Positions 6,891-15,969 of a stretch of DNA of 15,969 bases are shown here, in pieces. Every line of letters begins with the position of its first letter. The stretch's first letter is position 1. Both the position numbers and the translations under genes were made by a program. Source of the DNA: Jimgerdemannia flammicorona. Taxonomy: Eukaryota; Mucoromycota; Endogonomycetes; Endogonales; Endogonaceae. The notes beneath the pieces were generated by a model. The model had not been told where the DNA came from, did not search any database, and worked only from the letters and a program-made list of their open reading frames with translations. The stretch spans positions 1 through 15,969 of the forward strand of contig RBNI01003383.1 in the NCBI GenBank assembly GCA_003990745.1. Direction: 5' to 3'.

Positions 6891-7484
6891 CTAGCAGAGG
6901 GTATAGGCTGATATCTTATGCTAATCTTTGGATTCTTCACCTGAGTTCTCAGATTCTTCTTGTGCATTGTGAGCTTCTACAATCTTGTACTCTTGATTCT
7001 GAGCAGTAGTTGCAAGTCCTACTCTCAACTGCTGTCTGAAGACAGGGACTTCAGCTAGTTGTCCAAAAGTGGCATTGACCTTCTGTTTCTTGAGGTCCTT
7101 GTAGATATCATACTGGTGGATCTTGGTCTTGCGCAGCTTCTGTTCCTTCTTGCTTTCACTTTCTCCTGAGACTGGAGTAGTGCCTTCAATAATTTGGTGG
7201 GCAGCTTCGTCTAACTCCATGTCTTGATCAATCTCCTTGGGTTGGGTCTTGCTTTGAATAGTGATAGCTGGGGTCTTCTTTGGTCTTCCAACTGGCTTGC
7301 TGTTGCTCTTCTTATCATAGGGCTTAGACCAGGTTCTGGTATCTTCAGTAGTAGGGTAGAATTTGAGCTCCTTGTAGTATTCTTCATCATCAGTGTCACC
7401 AATCTCCTCGATGACTACTGCATTGGTTTGTTCTCTGGTTCTGCTAGCATTGCTTGGTTGGGCTTTGTGTCTTGTTTCAGTTAT
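6891..7484 (-). pseudogene. Gag C-terminal / pre-protease linker
   Basis: A hydrophilic, low-complexity segment continuing the gag frame from the zinc knuckle to the protease. It has an acidic EEIGDTDDEE patch, a basic KPVGRPKK stretch resembling an AT-hook core, KEIDQDMELDE, then FGQLAEVPVFRQQLRVGL shortly before the protease. A relict at about 12473-13104 shares KEIDQDM, the FxQLxExPxFR block and ESKD, so this region is conserved in the element family. Stops at 6921 and 6891 (both TAG) fit mutated Gln codons. Confidence 0.75.
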
Positions 7485-8321
7485 GCAACTCTTTACATAG
7501 TAGCCTTCTTCTCTACATCTGAAGCATATAATGTTATTGTATTCTTCTGTAGCAACTGTAAATCTCTGTACTGGTCTCCTGTTGGTGCTTCAGACTTCTC
7601 TAATAACATCACCAAGGTGTGCAGTCATCTCGGCAAACTGCTTGACAAGTTCTTCCACTGGGTCAGCTTTGGCTGTCTTGGGGGTAGATGGGGTTGGTTG
7701 TCTGTTTACGACTGTGACAGGTAAGATACTAGTTGGCTTTGATGGCTCCATCTTGATGCCAGTTATTTTTTCTATTGAGTGTTCAGCAGGGTGTCTGGCA
7801 GTCCAATATCTATGTGCAAAGACCACTTTCTGATCAAGGGTCAGTGCAGCTGGGGTAGACTGGATTGTTAGGGCAATTTCAGGGTAAACTCCTTTGAGGA
7901 AGGTTGAATCCACTATTTGTTCCTTGAGGCAGTCATCATAGCTAGCCAAGACAATCTGGTGGCAGATTCGGGTATAGAATGAGTTGGGATCTTTACTAAG
8001 TCCCTGGCAGATAGTATTGAGTTGATCCTTGAGAGCTTGCTTGATCTCTTTGGTATAATATGTTGTTCTGAGGAAGACCTTCATGTTGGTAAGTTTGACT
8101 GCATCAGTACCAGTAATAGTGGCTGTATTGAACTTGTCTCTGGCAGGTCCTCTAAGGCTGACTGGTAGAAGGGCCAATTGAGCATCCACACCAAGGGCTT
8201 GTATGGTGGTGAATTGTTCAAAGTCTTCAATGAAGGTCAGAATTGACTCTTCAGTAGTATATCCATAGAATGTGAGGGGGTGTATTTCTATCTTATCTTG
8301 AATTCTTGCAGGGGTAATTCT
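7485..8321 (-). pseudogene. Gag (capsid region and CCHC-type zinc knuckle)
   Basis: Gag forms the particle and packages RNA. The frame is open from about 8321 (HPLTFYG, ESILTFIEDFEQFTTI), through a helical capsid-like region (LLPVSLRGPARDKF, YPEIALTIQSTPAALTLDQK), to a TGA at 7590-7592 that likely replaces Arg or Trp. It then reaches the knuckle CFRCREEGYYVKSC at 7485-7526. The knuckle fits Cx2Cx4Hx4C except that His is Tyr (TAC at 7500-7502, from CAC by C to T); the relict near 12490 keeps GHY at this place. No in-frame ATG was found between the PBS and 8190, where TGA codons occur, so the true start is lost or was not ATG. Confidence 0.85.
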
Positions 8322-8390
8322 TGTAGTCAGGGTAGTTGTTTTGGAGGTTGTTCATTTTTCAGCTTGAAAGTGAGGGATTCATCTTGAATC

Positions 8391-8408
8391 ACCAGCTAAT
8401 GGGCACCA
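8391..8408 (-). promoter_or_regulatory. Primer-binding site
   Basis: After the 5' LTR and a 3-base spacer, the minus strand reads TGGTGCCCATTAGCTGG. TGG pairs with the universal CCA end of tRNAs, and TGGTGCCC would pair with a tRNA ending GGGCACCA. I cannot assign the tRNA without a genome tRNA set. Confidence 0.7.
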
Positions 8409-8639
8409 AGTTGTCATGTAGTGGTCACTGAGTCCTTCAAATATACCAGATTCTCTTCAAGGTGTATCTCTTAGACTAACTCAAGTTTGTTATAAGCAAG
8501 TTCTTATTGGAGTGCCTTCCCAAGGTCTTATAGTCCTCAAACTTCTTATTTTTAACTATCTTGTTATCTCTTAGATTGCTTGTGAGGAAGTGTGTATAGG
8601 TGAACTTGACTGACTTTATTTCAGAGGAAATAAGAGGGG

Positions 8640-8647
8640 TATTTATA
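8640..8647 (-). promoter_or_regulatory. U3 TATA box (right, 5' LTR): likely genomic RNA promoter
   Basis: TATAAATA on the minus strand in the LTR that precedes gag, so this copy would start the full-length RNA. The surrounding 60 bases are unchanged between the LTRs although the rest of the LTRs has diverged. Confidence 0.6.
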
Positions 8648-8755
8648 CAAAATATAATTCAATGGTTGCTAAGATATAAAGCTAAATATAAATTCCAATA
8701 ACTAAAACTACCAAGTTCCAGGGCTGGCATTGATGGTTGTACAGGTTCAGGATGC

Positions 8756-8880
8756 TGGCATTATTTGGTATTACATCAAAATGCCAGTGCTAGAACAATT
8801 TCGCGTCACCTCAGAATACCAGTGCTGGCATTATCTGGTATTACATGAGAATACTAGTGCTGGTATTATCTAGTATAACA
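8756..8880 (-). repeat. 35-bp tandem repeats in U3 (right LTR)
   Basis: The same 35-bp array as in the left LTR: units at 8756-8790, 8791-8825 and 8826-8860, then a partial unit. Differences from the left copy are nearly all transitions. It sits upstream of the TATA box at 8640-8647 in minus sense. Confidence 0.7.
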
Positions 8881-8886
8881 AAGAAC

Positions 8887-9713
8887 TTAGAGCAGAAAGT
8901 TCAGGACTATGGGGGCTTCATCATCATTATCATCATCATCACTAAAGGAGATGAGATCTGTGAATTCGTCATGCAGGTTGCGCATTTCGCATACCTCGAT
9001 GTCATGTGGGATGACGTCATCGCCGATGATGTCATCACGTTTGGCTGTGGTGGAAAAATTGGGAACAAGGTCTGGAGCTCTCCAGTCTATGAGATTCTCT
9101 TCCACAAAATAAGGAACAAATGTGGGGTCTTGGGGAGATCTAACTCAGATGCTTGGGCCTTGGAATACTGAGATCAATCCTTGCAGGAATTGGTCTGGGT
9201 TATCCTGAAGGATGGGGTACCAGAAGTCTTCTACTTCTTCACTGTTGAGGGTGATAGTGGACTGGGCTTCTGTAGTCACCCTGACTTCTAGCACATTGAT
9301 ATGGCGGGATGACAGGTCTCTGAAGTCTGAGACTCTAACATACTCCAAGTTGGGGATTGACCATGTGTATGCCTGAAGATCTGATAGATCTTCTTAGCTG
9401 TCCTCATTTCATGTATGTCCATGGGAGTAGCATCTTGTAGCTCTTGGGTGCTGGCCTGTGGGAACTCCCGGCAGAGGAGGTTTCCTATTTCATACTCCTG
9501 CCATATTTAGAGACATTCAGTAGCAATGGTGATCCTTGTTTCCATTTTACGGTAGTAGAGAATGAAGTGATAAGGGTCTGTAGTGCCCAGGTAGACACTA
9601 GGAGTCCTTCTTGAGTAGGTCCCCATGGCTCTTCTGATGTCTTGGAACATCCTTTCTTCAACTAAGGTACCTTGGTGGTTCCTTGACCTTGAGGTTTGGC
9701 AGGCGGCAGGCAT
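8887..9713 (-). pseudogene. Unrecognised ORF inside the U3 of the right LTR
   Basis: Second copy of the U3 reading frame. It starts at ATG 9711-9713 (MPAACQTSRSRNHQG) and continues as VYLGTTDPYHFILYYRK. A private TAA at 9507-9509 replaces the CAA kept in the left LTR. A one-base deletion near 9363-9370 shifts the frame, which resumes as LEYVRVSDFRDLSS... to the shared TGA at 9145-9147. A 72-codon acidic segment beginning MEENLIDWRAP ends at 8887. The two LTR copies were identical when the element inserted, so each shows a sense codon where the other has a private stop. The protein has no family I can name. Being in U3 on the sense strand, it recalls U3-encoded accessory genes of some retroviruses, but no homology is claimed. 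Confidence 0.6.
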
Positions 9714-9955
9714 TTTGTTTGTGGTAAGTCTTTGAGCTATTTTGGGATTGGTGGTTCTTGTTGGTTACTACTACTGTAGTTCCTTGATCCTTCTTTTATA
9801 TTCTTCAGGATGCTTGTACTGTAGTCACAATGACTCACAGTTGATCATCATTGCTCATCTCATATACCGTATAATCTTTTTGTGCTTCGATCTGGTGGCT
9901 TGCAAGGAAAGGCTGTCTCCTGTACTGATGTTATCATTCTGGGGTCACTGTTACA

Positions 9956-12132
9956 ATATGTTAGTAATTGATTGCTCTGCCTCCTCAATAAATTCTTTTT
10001 CTCAGCCTTGATCTTTATAATATTAAAGCTTTAATTGTAGATCTAAAACTGGTCAAATATTGGAATTATAATCAAAATAATGAAATTTCTCATTTTAATT
10101 TATAAAAAACAATACTTTACTTACTGGTGCTGACAGAAAATACAGAAGCACCTGTTTTTGAATAATATTTTTTAAGCTTCTTCAAAGCTGCTTTACTAGC
10201 TTCCTTTTGCCTTAAAAAAGATATATCTTTATTCTCCAATAAGTCTAGTAGGTCTTTAAGTTGATCAATCAAAAGATTATACACTGGAATTGCAGAATAT
10301 ATTATTGAAAACTTTTGCCAAATAACTTCTTTTGTATATTCATTAAAATGCTAAAATAAAATAAAGAGTAAAAGTATAAAAAAAGATGAGTAAAGTAAGA
10401 CTAAATTTGCAAAAATACTAATAAATACCTTTTTACTCACCTCTAAAACTTTAACAACTTTCCTCAATTTTGCCCACTCATTCTTTTCAATTACTATATC
10501 TCACATATCTTTATCAGTAGCAGCTATAGGATCTAGTACCTAAATTATATATGTTTAAATAAGTTAATATTAATTAATAAGTCAAATCTTATTCTATAAT
10601 ATTATCATTAATAATCTATATATTATAGCAAGTATTAGTGCTCATTCAATCATCATAAATTTTGAATTCCAATGTGTACTGATATCCAAAATAAGTTCTT
10701 TTAGATTGAGAGAGATTGCTTTATACTATTCAGTAAGTTTTTTTTGCCATAGTGGTGATGATCAAATTGTAATAATCAATTTGCATAACTTTGAAATAGT
10801 ATTAGAGCTTTTGCTAGATTCACTCCAGTCACTGAATAGTTGCATGAGATAATCTTGAGCAGTGAGATTTAGAACATAGACTTGACACTATATATAGTTG
10901 TTGTTAGTATCAAAGATTATATTTTCTTATTGAAGTTTTATTATTAAAGTATAGAGAAATATAATATTATTAGAGGCATTGTCTATTGTAATAGCCAATA
11001 TCTCTATTTCAAAATTTTTATATATAAAATTATATAGAAAATAGTTAATAATTAAAAGTAAAAAGCTTTTTTTTTTTTTTTCATTCTCTTTTTATATTAG
11101 TTTAAAAATAAAAAACTCCTATACTTTAGTTGTAATTCCAAACTCATGAATATAGTTTATAAATACTTCTGTAATATTTTCTTCAGAGTGAGGACCCTCA
11201 AGCTTTATGAAGTCAAGAGTAAGAGTTTGAAGCTGTCAATTGGAATCAATCTAATGTCTAGTAATACTAAGAAACAAAATGACATTGGGAGATATCCAGA
11301 TATCAATCATAAATAAAATTTTACCCATAATACTCTATAGTAAAATTTAAAATATAGTTAATAACTACATATAATTAATTCAATAATATTCTTAATATTA
11401 CTAATATTTTACCTGAAGCTTTTGACAGAGATTATTATATTCTTTTTTATAAGCCTCTATAATATCATTATGAATAGTATCAGCACTTGGGGTATATAAA
11501 TTAGTCTTAAGAAAACCAAAGAGACTTTATAAAGAAGTACTCTCAATTACTATAAATAGTTGATCATTATATATAATCCAATGAATAAGTTGATTTCAAA
11601 ACTCTAAAGCAGAATATGGCTAAATTTGGGGTGTTTTTTTTAAGTATAAAAGACATATTTTTAAATTTATATTAAAATAAAAAAGAGATCACCTACTTAC
11701 TATAGCCAGAATATCAATTTTACTTGATACTATATTTAACTCTATTTTATCTAAATATTGGGCCTTTATATACTTTATCATATTTATTGTAGAACCACTA
11801 TATATTTTATATTTCTACCTATATTTTAAATTTTTTATATTTATATCAAATAAACTATAAATATATATATATTTTTTTAAAAAAAAAAAAAAAAAAAATT
11901 ACCTGCAATATATACAAGTAACTTCATTTTCCCCAGTTTTGGTACAGTGTTAACAAACTTTAGAATAAGGAGTATAGTATGAAATATTATTTAAAGAAGA
12001 AGTCTAACTTAAAGTATCACCAGTATTAGAAAATACTGATAACTGATCTGTTGATGTTGATGTTGATATAGTATATATGTGAGTATATATATATATATAT
12101 ATATTCATATTTATATTTGTAAATATACCCAT
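9956..12132 (-). pseudogene. hAT transposase, 5' part (BED finger and catalytic region), eight introns in whole gene
   Basis: Exons on the minus strand, by GT-AG ends and reading frame: 11903-12132, 11701-11818, 11413-11619, 11125-11334, about 10626-11001, 10441-10539, 10125-10350 and 9956-10048, continuing at 1162. The start is ATG 12132 or 12108. Exons 1-2 hold a BED-type finger (TCIYC at the end of exon 1, then GSTINMIKYIK). Family landmarks follow: PSADTIHNDIIEAY, IDIWISPN, LDFIKLEGPHSEEN, LAITIDNASNN, LDISTHWNSKFMMIE, IPVYNLLIDQL and LKKYYSKTGASVF. Predicted length with the 3' part is about 637 codons, normal for hAT. More than a dozen in-frame stops occur, nearly all at plausible Gln, Trp or Arg positions (e.g. 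TAA 10023-10025, TGA 10002-10004). The donor of the intron near 10625 is lost. Confidence 0.9.
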
Positions 12133-12156
12133 GAATATTTTTCTCTCACATTCCTC

Positions 12157-12164
12157 TATTTATA
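12157..12164 (-). promoter_or_regulatory. TATA box of the hAT transposase gene
   Basis: TATAAATA on the minus strand, 25-50 bases before the candidate ATGs at 12132 and 12108. It is close to the start codon, so the leader would be short. A (TA)n microsatellite at 12084-12104 lies in the first exon and keeps the frame here. Confidence 0.45.
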
Positions 12165-12194
12165 CATATAAGTAAATTATGTAATAAGTTTCAT

Positions 12195-12470
12195 TTATTT
12201 ATAAGATTCAAATTAGATGATTCAAATCTAGCTGAGATTCAAATTTGATAATTCAAATCTGATGATTTAAATCTGATTATTTGAATTCAGTAATTCAAAT
12301 TTAGTGATTTGAATTCAGTGATTTGAATTCAGTAATATGAATCATCAGTTTGGAGATTTGAATTAGAGCAGTCACAATTCAAACTGATTTGAATTAATTA
12401 TATGATGAATTCAAATCAGTTTGAATCAGGAATAGACTCAATTTAAACTGGTTTGAACTGACTCATTTGG
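12195..12470. repeat. TTCAAA/TTTGAA-rich subterminal repeat array of the hAT element
   Basis: About 270 bases packed with some 15 or more copies of TTCAAA or its complement TTTGAA, often as attcaaatc, gatttgaat or the palindrome gaattcaaat. It lies between the transposase promoter and the gypsy relict, i.e. at the 5' end of the hAT element. hAT transposases bind short repeated subterminal motifs, so this may be the binding array. No gene is present and no terminal inverted repeat could be fixed. Confidence 0.5.
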
Positions 12471-12472
12471 AG

Positions 12473-13104
12473 TACTAGCTATATCTATAGAGAAAAAGGT
12501 CACTACTTATATAAATATATAAGTGAGATCAAGTATAAGGTCTAGTTAAGCAATGCTACTCAGAATAAAGAACAGATCAATATTATCACCTTTGAAGAAA
12601 TTGAAGTATCTGATGAAGAAGAATGGGAGATCTATCTTATTTAGACTATAAAGAAAGATTTCTATAAAGAGCTCTATAAGAGACTACCAAAAAGACTCAA
12701 GAAGAACTTAGTGGAAAGACAGATAGTGACTATTATAGAAAGTCAAGCTAAAGAAATAGACCAAGATATGAAGCTTGAGAAGACAGTTCAAGATATCATC
12801 TGAGAAACTACCTCAGTCTTAGCTAGTAAAGGAAAAAAGAAGAAAAAGTTTCACAAGATCAAGATCTTCAAGTATAATATCTTTAAGAATCTCAGTCAAT
12901 AAAAAGTCAATACAAACTTTGACCAGTTGATAGAAATTCCCACATTTAGATAATAAATGAGATTTGGACTTATTAAAACAGTCAAAGACTAAGACTAGAA
13001 GATAACTAAGATCAATAATATTTAAGAAGACTTTAGAGAAGAGAGTAAAGATAATTATAAGATCTCTATCTATATAATCTATTAGATTGAGGATAGAGTC
13101 TTTG
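12473..13104 (+). pseudogene. Relict gypsy gag-to-protease segment (paralogue of 6840-7530)
   Basis: A plus-strand frame aligns with the gypsy element in this window from the zinc knuckle to just before the protease active site. Shared anchors are G-H-Y (knuckle), K-x-x-x-S-N, EQ-x-N, KEIDQDM, KxKIxxYxIxKxL, FxQLxExPxFR, ESKD and IEDxxF. Stops are frequent: TAG 12543, TAA 12900, TAA 12951, TAA 12954, TAA 12990 and TAA 13023 each fall opposite Gln in the gypsy copy. Cys codons of the knuckle have become Tyr. The match stops at 13101-13104, directly before T-rich sequence and LINE-related DNA, so the relict was probably cut by the LINE. Confidence 0.8.
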
Positions 13105-13700
13105 TTTTTTTTTGTTTTATTTTATAGACTCAAAGTCCTGCAGATTTTATTAGAAGAGAACCTAAACTATATAGGTCAAAACTCTCCCACTACTTCCCAA
13201 GCACTATATCCCTATTAAACTTAAATTAGCTATTATCCAGTAGCTTGACCATACCAGATACAGCAGGACTTAAGTTATCTATATCTCATTCTGCATACTA
13301 TGCTCTTCCTACTACTAGAGAGTAAGTAATCATATATCTATAACTAAAGGCATATATCTGAAACTCCATTATATATACAAGGCTATATCTAAGTTAATTT
13401 ACATAGTACCTACTACCCCAAGTAGAGTAATAGGCAAAGCAAAACTAGAGAAGGAGAGGCCTATAAAGTTCCTATAAAAACTACTTTAGATGAGAAGGGT
13501 GAGATAGTAGTAGAAAGGAGTATTAGATGAGACAGAAGAGATAGTAGTTAGAACTCTAGAGATCTTAGGCTAGTTGAGTTCATGGTAAAAGTAATTGTCA
13601 AGTAAGGAGAAAGGTAAAGAGGGTGTACTGGACATTGAATAGTATCTAGAGAATTGGCATCAGCAGAAGGCTTGGGTGAACTTGGAGTATCTATTTGAGG
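13105..13700 (+). other. Decayed 5' part of LINE, no readable gene
   Basis: It begins with a T-rich run (13105-13135) at the relict breakpoint. The remainder is AT-rich and full of stops in all frames. No AP endonuclease motif or ORF1 could be recognised, so the LINE is either 5'-truncated or too damaged to read here. The purine-rich stretch from about 13440 may already belong to the segment before the RT. Confidence 0.4.
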
Positions 13701-15969
13701 AGAGGAGATCAGTAAGATATTGGTGATGACAAGTCTCAGGACAGCCCCTGGGGAGGATGGTCTATCTTGGGATTTCTGGAAGATATTGAGTTAACTTTAG
13801 AGGAGATAACATAGATATATAATGAAATTATTAGCTCAGGGGCTTAGATTGAATAGCAGCACCCAGGTCTTGTAGCTCTGTTATATAAAAATAAAGAGAG
13901 AAGAGAGAAGTGGAAGAATTGAAGACTAATTATACTTCTGAATATGGATCACAAGCTGGTTATAAAGATACTAGTGGCTAGACTATAAGAAGTGACTCAG
14001 CAGGTACTGGAGACAGAGCAGAGGGGCTTCATTGGGGACTATTTGATAATAAATGAGACAGTATAGATATATAATATCATTGAGAGAGTATATACTATAG
14101 GAGTAGATAATTGGCTAGTATTTCTGGACCAGGAGAAGACATATGACAGAGTCTGGTGAGTATGGCTAAAGGGAGTATTGAAGTATATGGGGGTTCTTCC
14201 AGGATTTAGACAATCTTTAATCAGTCTGTTAGAGGGGAGTCAGGTAGCTATTCTGGTAAATAGACACAGGGAGATTTCATTCCCCCTGAGCAGAGAAGTA
14301 CTGCAGGGGGATCTACTATCACTAATCCTTTATACTCTCTCTCTAGAGCCTTTATTAGACAGGATTGGATACAAGATTGGGGGGATTGAATATTCTGGGA
14401 GTAAATTGGAAGATGGGGGCCTTTGCTGATAATATAGTGATTGGGCTGAGCTCTGTAGAGAATGTGATAGCACTGAAGAGAGCAGTAAAATAGTATAAGA
14501 GATGCTTAGGTGCTAAGCTTAATATATAAGTGTGAGACTCTGATATTAGGTAGAGTACATATATAATAGTAGAGGGAGATATGCTTGAAATGATTGTCTC
14601 AGTAGAAGAAACAGTTTATTATTTAGGATCTACTTCTTAGTGTATGGCTCTCTATTATCTTAGAGATAATAAGAGTAGTAGTATTGAATATATATTAACT
14701 ATCTAAGTTATAGTATCTGGTATATTACTTGAACTTCTCAGCATAGATGGTCAAGAGATTATTGAAGATAGCTAGGACCTAAATATAGATAGAGTAGTGG
14801 AGTCAGATTGGCTGAGAGGTATTGATATTACTGATAGACTATGGAAGACTGTGTCTGATGGATTTCACCAAGTATCTATACTGCTTGAGAGTATGGTGGC
14901 TGAAGCAGACTAGTAAATTGAGGGGCCAAGAGTGAGTGCCCCTTATGTAGAGAGTATGGAAGATGCAGTTCTCTCCCTGTGATATATCTGGTGACTTGCT
15001 TTCTCTAGTAGTACTGAAGGAGAGCCAGAAGATATACTTTAGGAGATTCTAGTAGTAAGTGATTGATAGCACTCACTGGATTAGTCTCTAATGGTAGAGT
15101 GATGAGGGAGAGATAGACAGGAGACCCAGGATATAGAGATGGGATGCCTTCTGTTAGAGGGTATATCAGTAGATGACTTCAGTTTAGAGGATAGTATAGA
15201 GTATCTTTAGGAATATAGGAGAGATTTGTAGCTAGAGACTTGACAGAGAATAGGAATTAGTAAAGAGTGAGACTGAAATAGTATTTAATTATAGAGTAAG
15301 CAGATGGTATGGTAAATTCTCTCCAAGTTTTGGATAATGTAATAGAGGCTTTCATGATACAATATAATGTTGAACTATTGGTCAGGATATTTGTTAGAAG
15401 GGAGTGCCTTAAAGTGTGAGGAGTATCTTAATATTAGGCAAGAGGATAGAGTAATGCAGACTTCTGAGCATTGGCTGTGGGAGTATGAGGTAATAGGAGA
15501 CTTTTGGAGGACAATTGAGAGTCAGATAGGGGTATACCTGCCTGGGTTGATAGTAGATAAAAGGTGGGATAATCTCTGAAGGAAGTTGGTGGGAGGGATT
15601 GGTGATGAGTAGTTAACTATTAGATAGATACTGGCTATTTGAGTTGGGCTTGCTGGACATTAGCTGTATATATTTGAGAATGATCAGTAATTGGTACTTG
15701 TATTGTAGGTTGCAAGGTGGGAATGATTGATACTGAACCTTTTAAATGATTGATGATAGGGATGGGGACCTAGAGAGGGGCTCTATAGAAAACTTGTAGA
15801 GAAGATTTACAAGTGGGGAGGATTGGGATAGCAGGGGGGATAGTGACTTTCCAGAGTAATGAGGAAAGAGAAGAGAAGACTCCTTGTGGGATTGGGTGAG
15901 GGTACATCTGTATTAGTATAACATAGACTGATTGGTAATAAAGTGGAAGTCTGAGTGACTATAAAAAAA
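13701..15969 (+). pseudogene. Non-LTR (LINE) reverse transcriptase, heavily mutated
   Basis: Target-primed reverse transcriptase of a LINE. Order of motifs: APGEDGLSWDFWK (from about 13743), LLNMDHKLVIKILVARL (about 13937-13990), LDQEKTYDRVW with the first catalytic Asp (14127-14129), LQGDLLSLILYTLSLEPLLD (RQGDPLSP type, two Pro to Leu) and FADN at 14422-14433 where the family has [YF]ADD; GAT to AAT removes a metal-binding Asp. One extra G near 14408 shifts the frame just before FADN. Near 15460, TSEHWLWEYEVIGDFW resembles the zinc-binding C-terminal domain found after LINE RTs, with a Cys changed to Tyr. Many TAG/TAA/TGA stops. The RT type resembles L1/Tad-like elements; the clade is not resolved. 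Confidence 0.85.
15937..15969 (+). terminator. LINE 3' end: polyadenylation signal and A-rich tail
   Basis: An AATAAA at about 15938-15943 is followed within 25 bases by ctat and seven A at the window edge. Unit 2 of the array at the window start also ends ctat plus an A-run. The tail may continue beyond the window. Confidence 0.55.

Larger units (their letters stand above)
1167..9955 (-). mobile_element. Ty3/gypsy LTR retrotransposon with dUTPase domain, inserted in hAT
   Basis: A complete LTR retrotransposon of 8789 bp on the minus strand. Direct repeats of 1545 bp (1167-2711) and 1544 bp (8412-9955) both begin TGT and end ACA. ATAT directly flanks each outer edge (1163-1166 and 9956-9959), a 4-bp target-site duplication. 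In minus order the internal region holds a primer-binding site, gag, protease, Cys/His linker, dUTPase, RT, RNase H, integrase, a short non-coding segment with TATA motifs, and a polypurine tract. PR-RT-RH-IN order with integrase last defines Ty3/gypsy rather than Ty1/copia. I saw no chromodomain after the integrase and no env-like membrane protein. Stops and two frame breaks make this copy non-autonomous. Confidence 0.95.
8412..9955 (-). repeat. 5' LTR of the gypsy element (right copy)
   Basis: The promoter-bearing LTR of the minus-strand element. It has the same parts as the left copy: U3 reading frame, 35-bp repeats at about 8756-8880, TATA box at 8640-8647 and AATAAA at 8615-8620. The reading frame keeps its ATG (9711-9713) but has a private TAA at 9507-9509 and lacks one base near 9363-9370 relative to the left copy. 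The primer-binding site follows its inner edge after three bases. Confidence 0.95.

Noticed and set aside
7224..7724. 166-codon plus-strand ORF with hydrophobic stretches
   Set aside because: Antisense to gag; the hydrophobicity is a by-product of the acidic/basic gag codons on the other strand.
560..12480. Terminal inverted repeats and 8-bp target duplication of the hAT element
   Set aside because: Only a weak match (aagtcaaattt versus gagtcagttcaaa) was seen; ends could not be fixed by eye.
724..15600. Alternative genetic code or stop-codon readthrough as explanation for the many stops
   Set aside because: TAA, TAG and TGA all occur, at Gln, Trp and Arg sites, and the paralogous gypsy copy has ordinary CAA/CAG at the same positions; mutation explains this better.

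Overview
The window is a stack of transposable elements with no recognisable host gene. It looks like a filamentous fungus, most likely an ascomycete (Pezizomycotina). The DNA is AT-rich, the hAT transposase gene has short GT-AG introns of about 76-123 bp, the elements are Ty3/gypsy, hAT and LINE types, and decay is dominated by C-to-T/G-to-A changes at CpA and CpG. That decay turns Gln, Trp and Arg codons into stops, as in RIP or methylation-driven deamination. No rRNA, tRNA or CRISPR was seen.

Layout. 1-480: three head-to-tail, poly(A)-ended repeat units. 481-563: a 34-bp tandem repeat. About 600-12470: one intron-rich hAT transposon on the minus strand, split by a Ty3/gypsy LTR retrotransposon. 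The gypsy element (1167-9955, minus strand, 8789 bp) has TG...CA LTRs of 1545 and 1544 bp, an ATAT target-site duplication, a primer-binding site and a polypurine tract. Removing the element and one ATAT copy restores the hAT reading frame. About 12473-13104: a plus-strand relict of a related gypsy element covering the zinc knuckle to just before the protease. About 13105-15969: a decayed, probably 5'-truncated LINE on the plus strand, ending in an A-rich tail at the window edge.

The gypsy element is the most interesting part. On the minus strand its internal region reads gag capsid, CCHC knuckle, linker, aspartic protease, a Cys/His-rich linker, a dUTPase domain with all five classical motifs, reverse transcriptase, RNase H, and integrase with a GPY/F module. 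The dUTPase lies between protease and RT, an unusual place for a fungal Ty3/gypsy element. Both LTRs also carry an unrecognised sense-strand reading frame (about 189 codons plus about 85 more after one shared stop) inside an unusually long U3. A CCAAT/TATA cluster lies just upstream of the 3' LTR and could drive it. U3 also holds 35-bp tandem repeats upstream of its TATA box.

Nothing here appears active. The gypsy copy has two pol frame breaks, several stops, a protease Asp-to-Asn change and a zinc-knuckle His-to-Tyr change. The hAT and LINE copies are more heavily damaged. The window mainly preserves a compound fungal retroelement architecture and a record of mutation.
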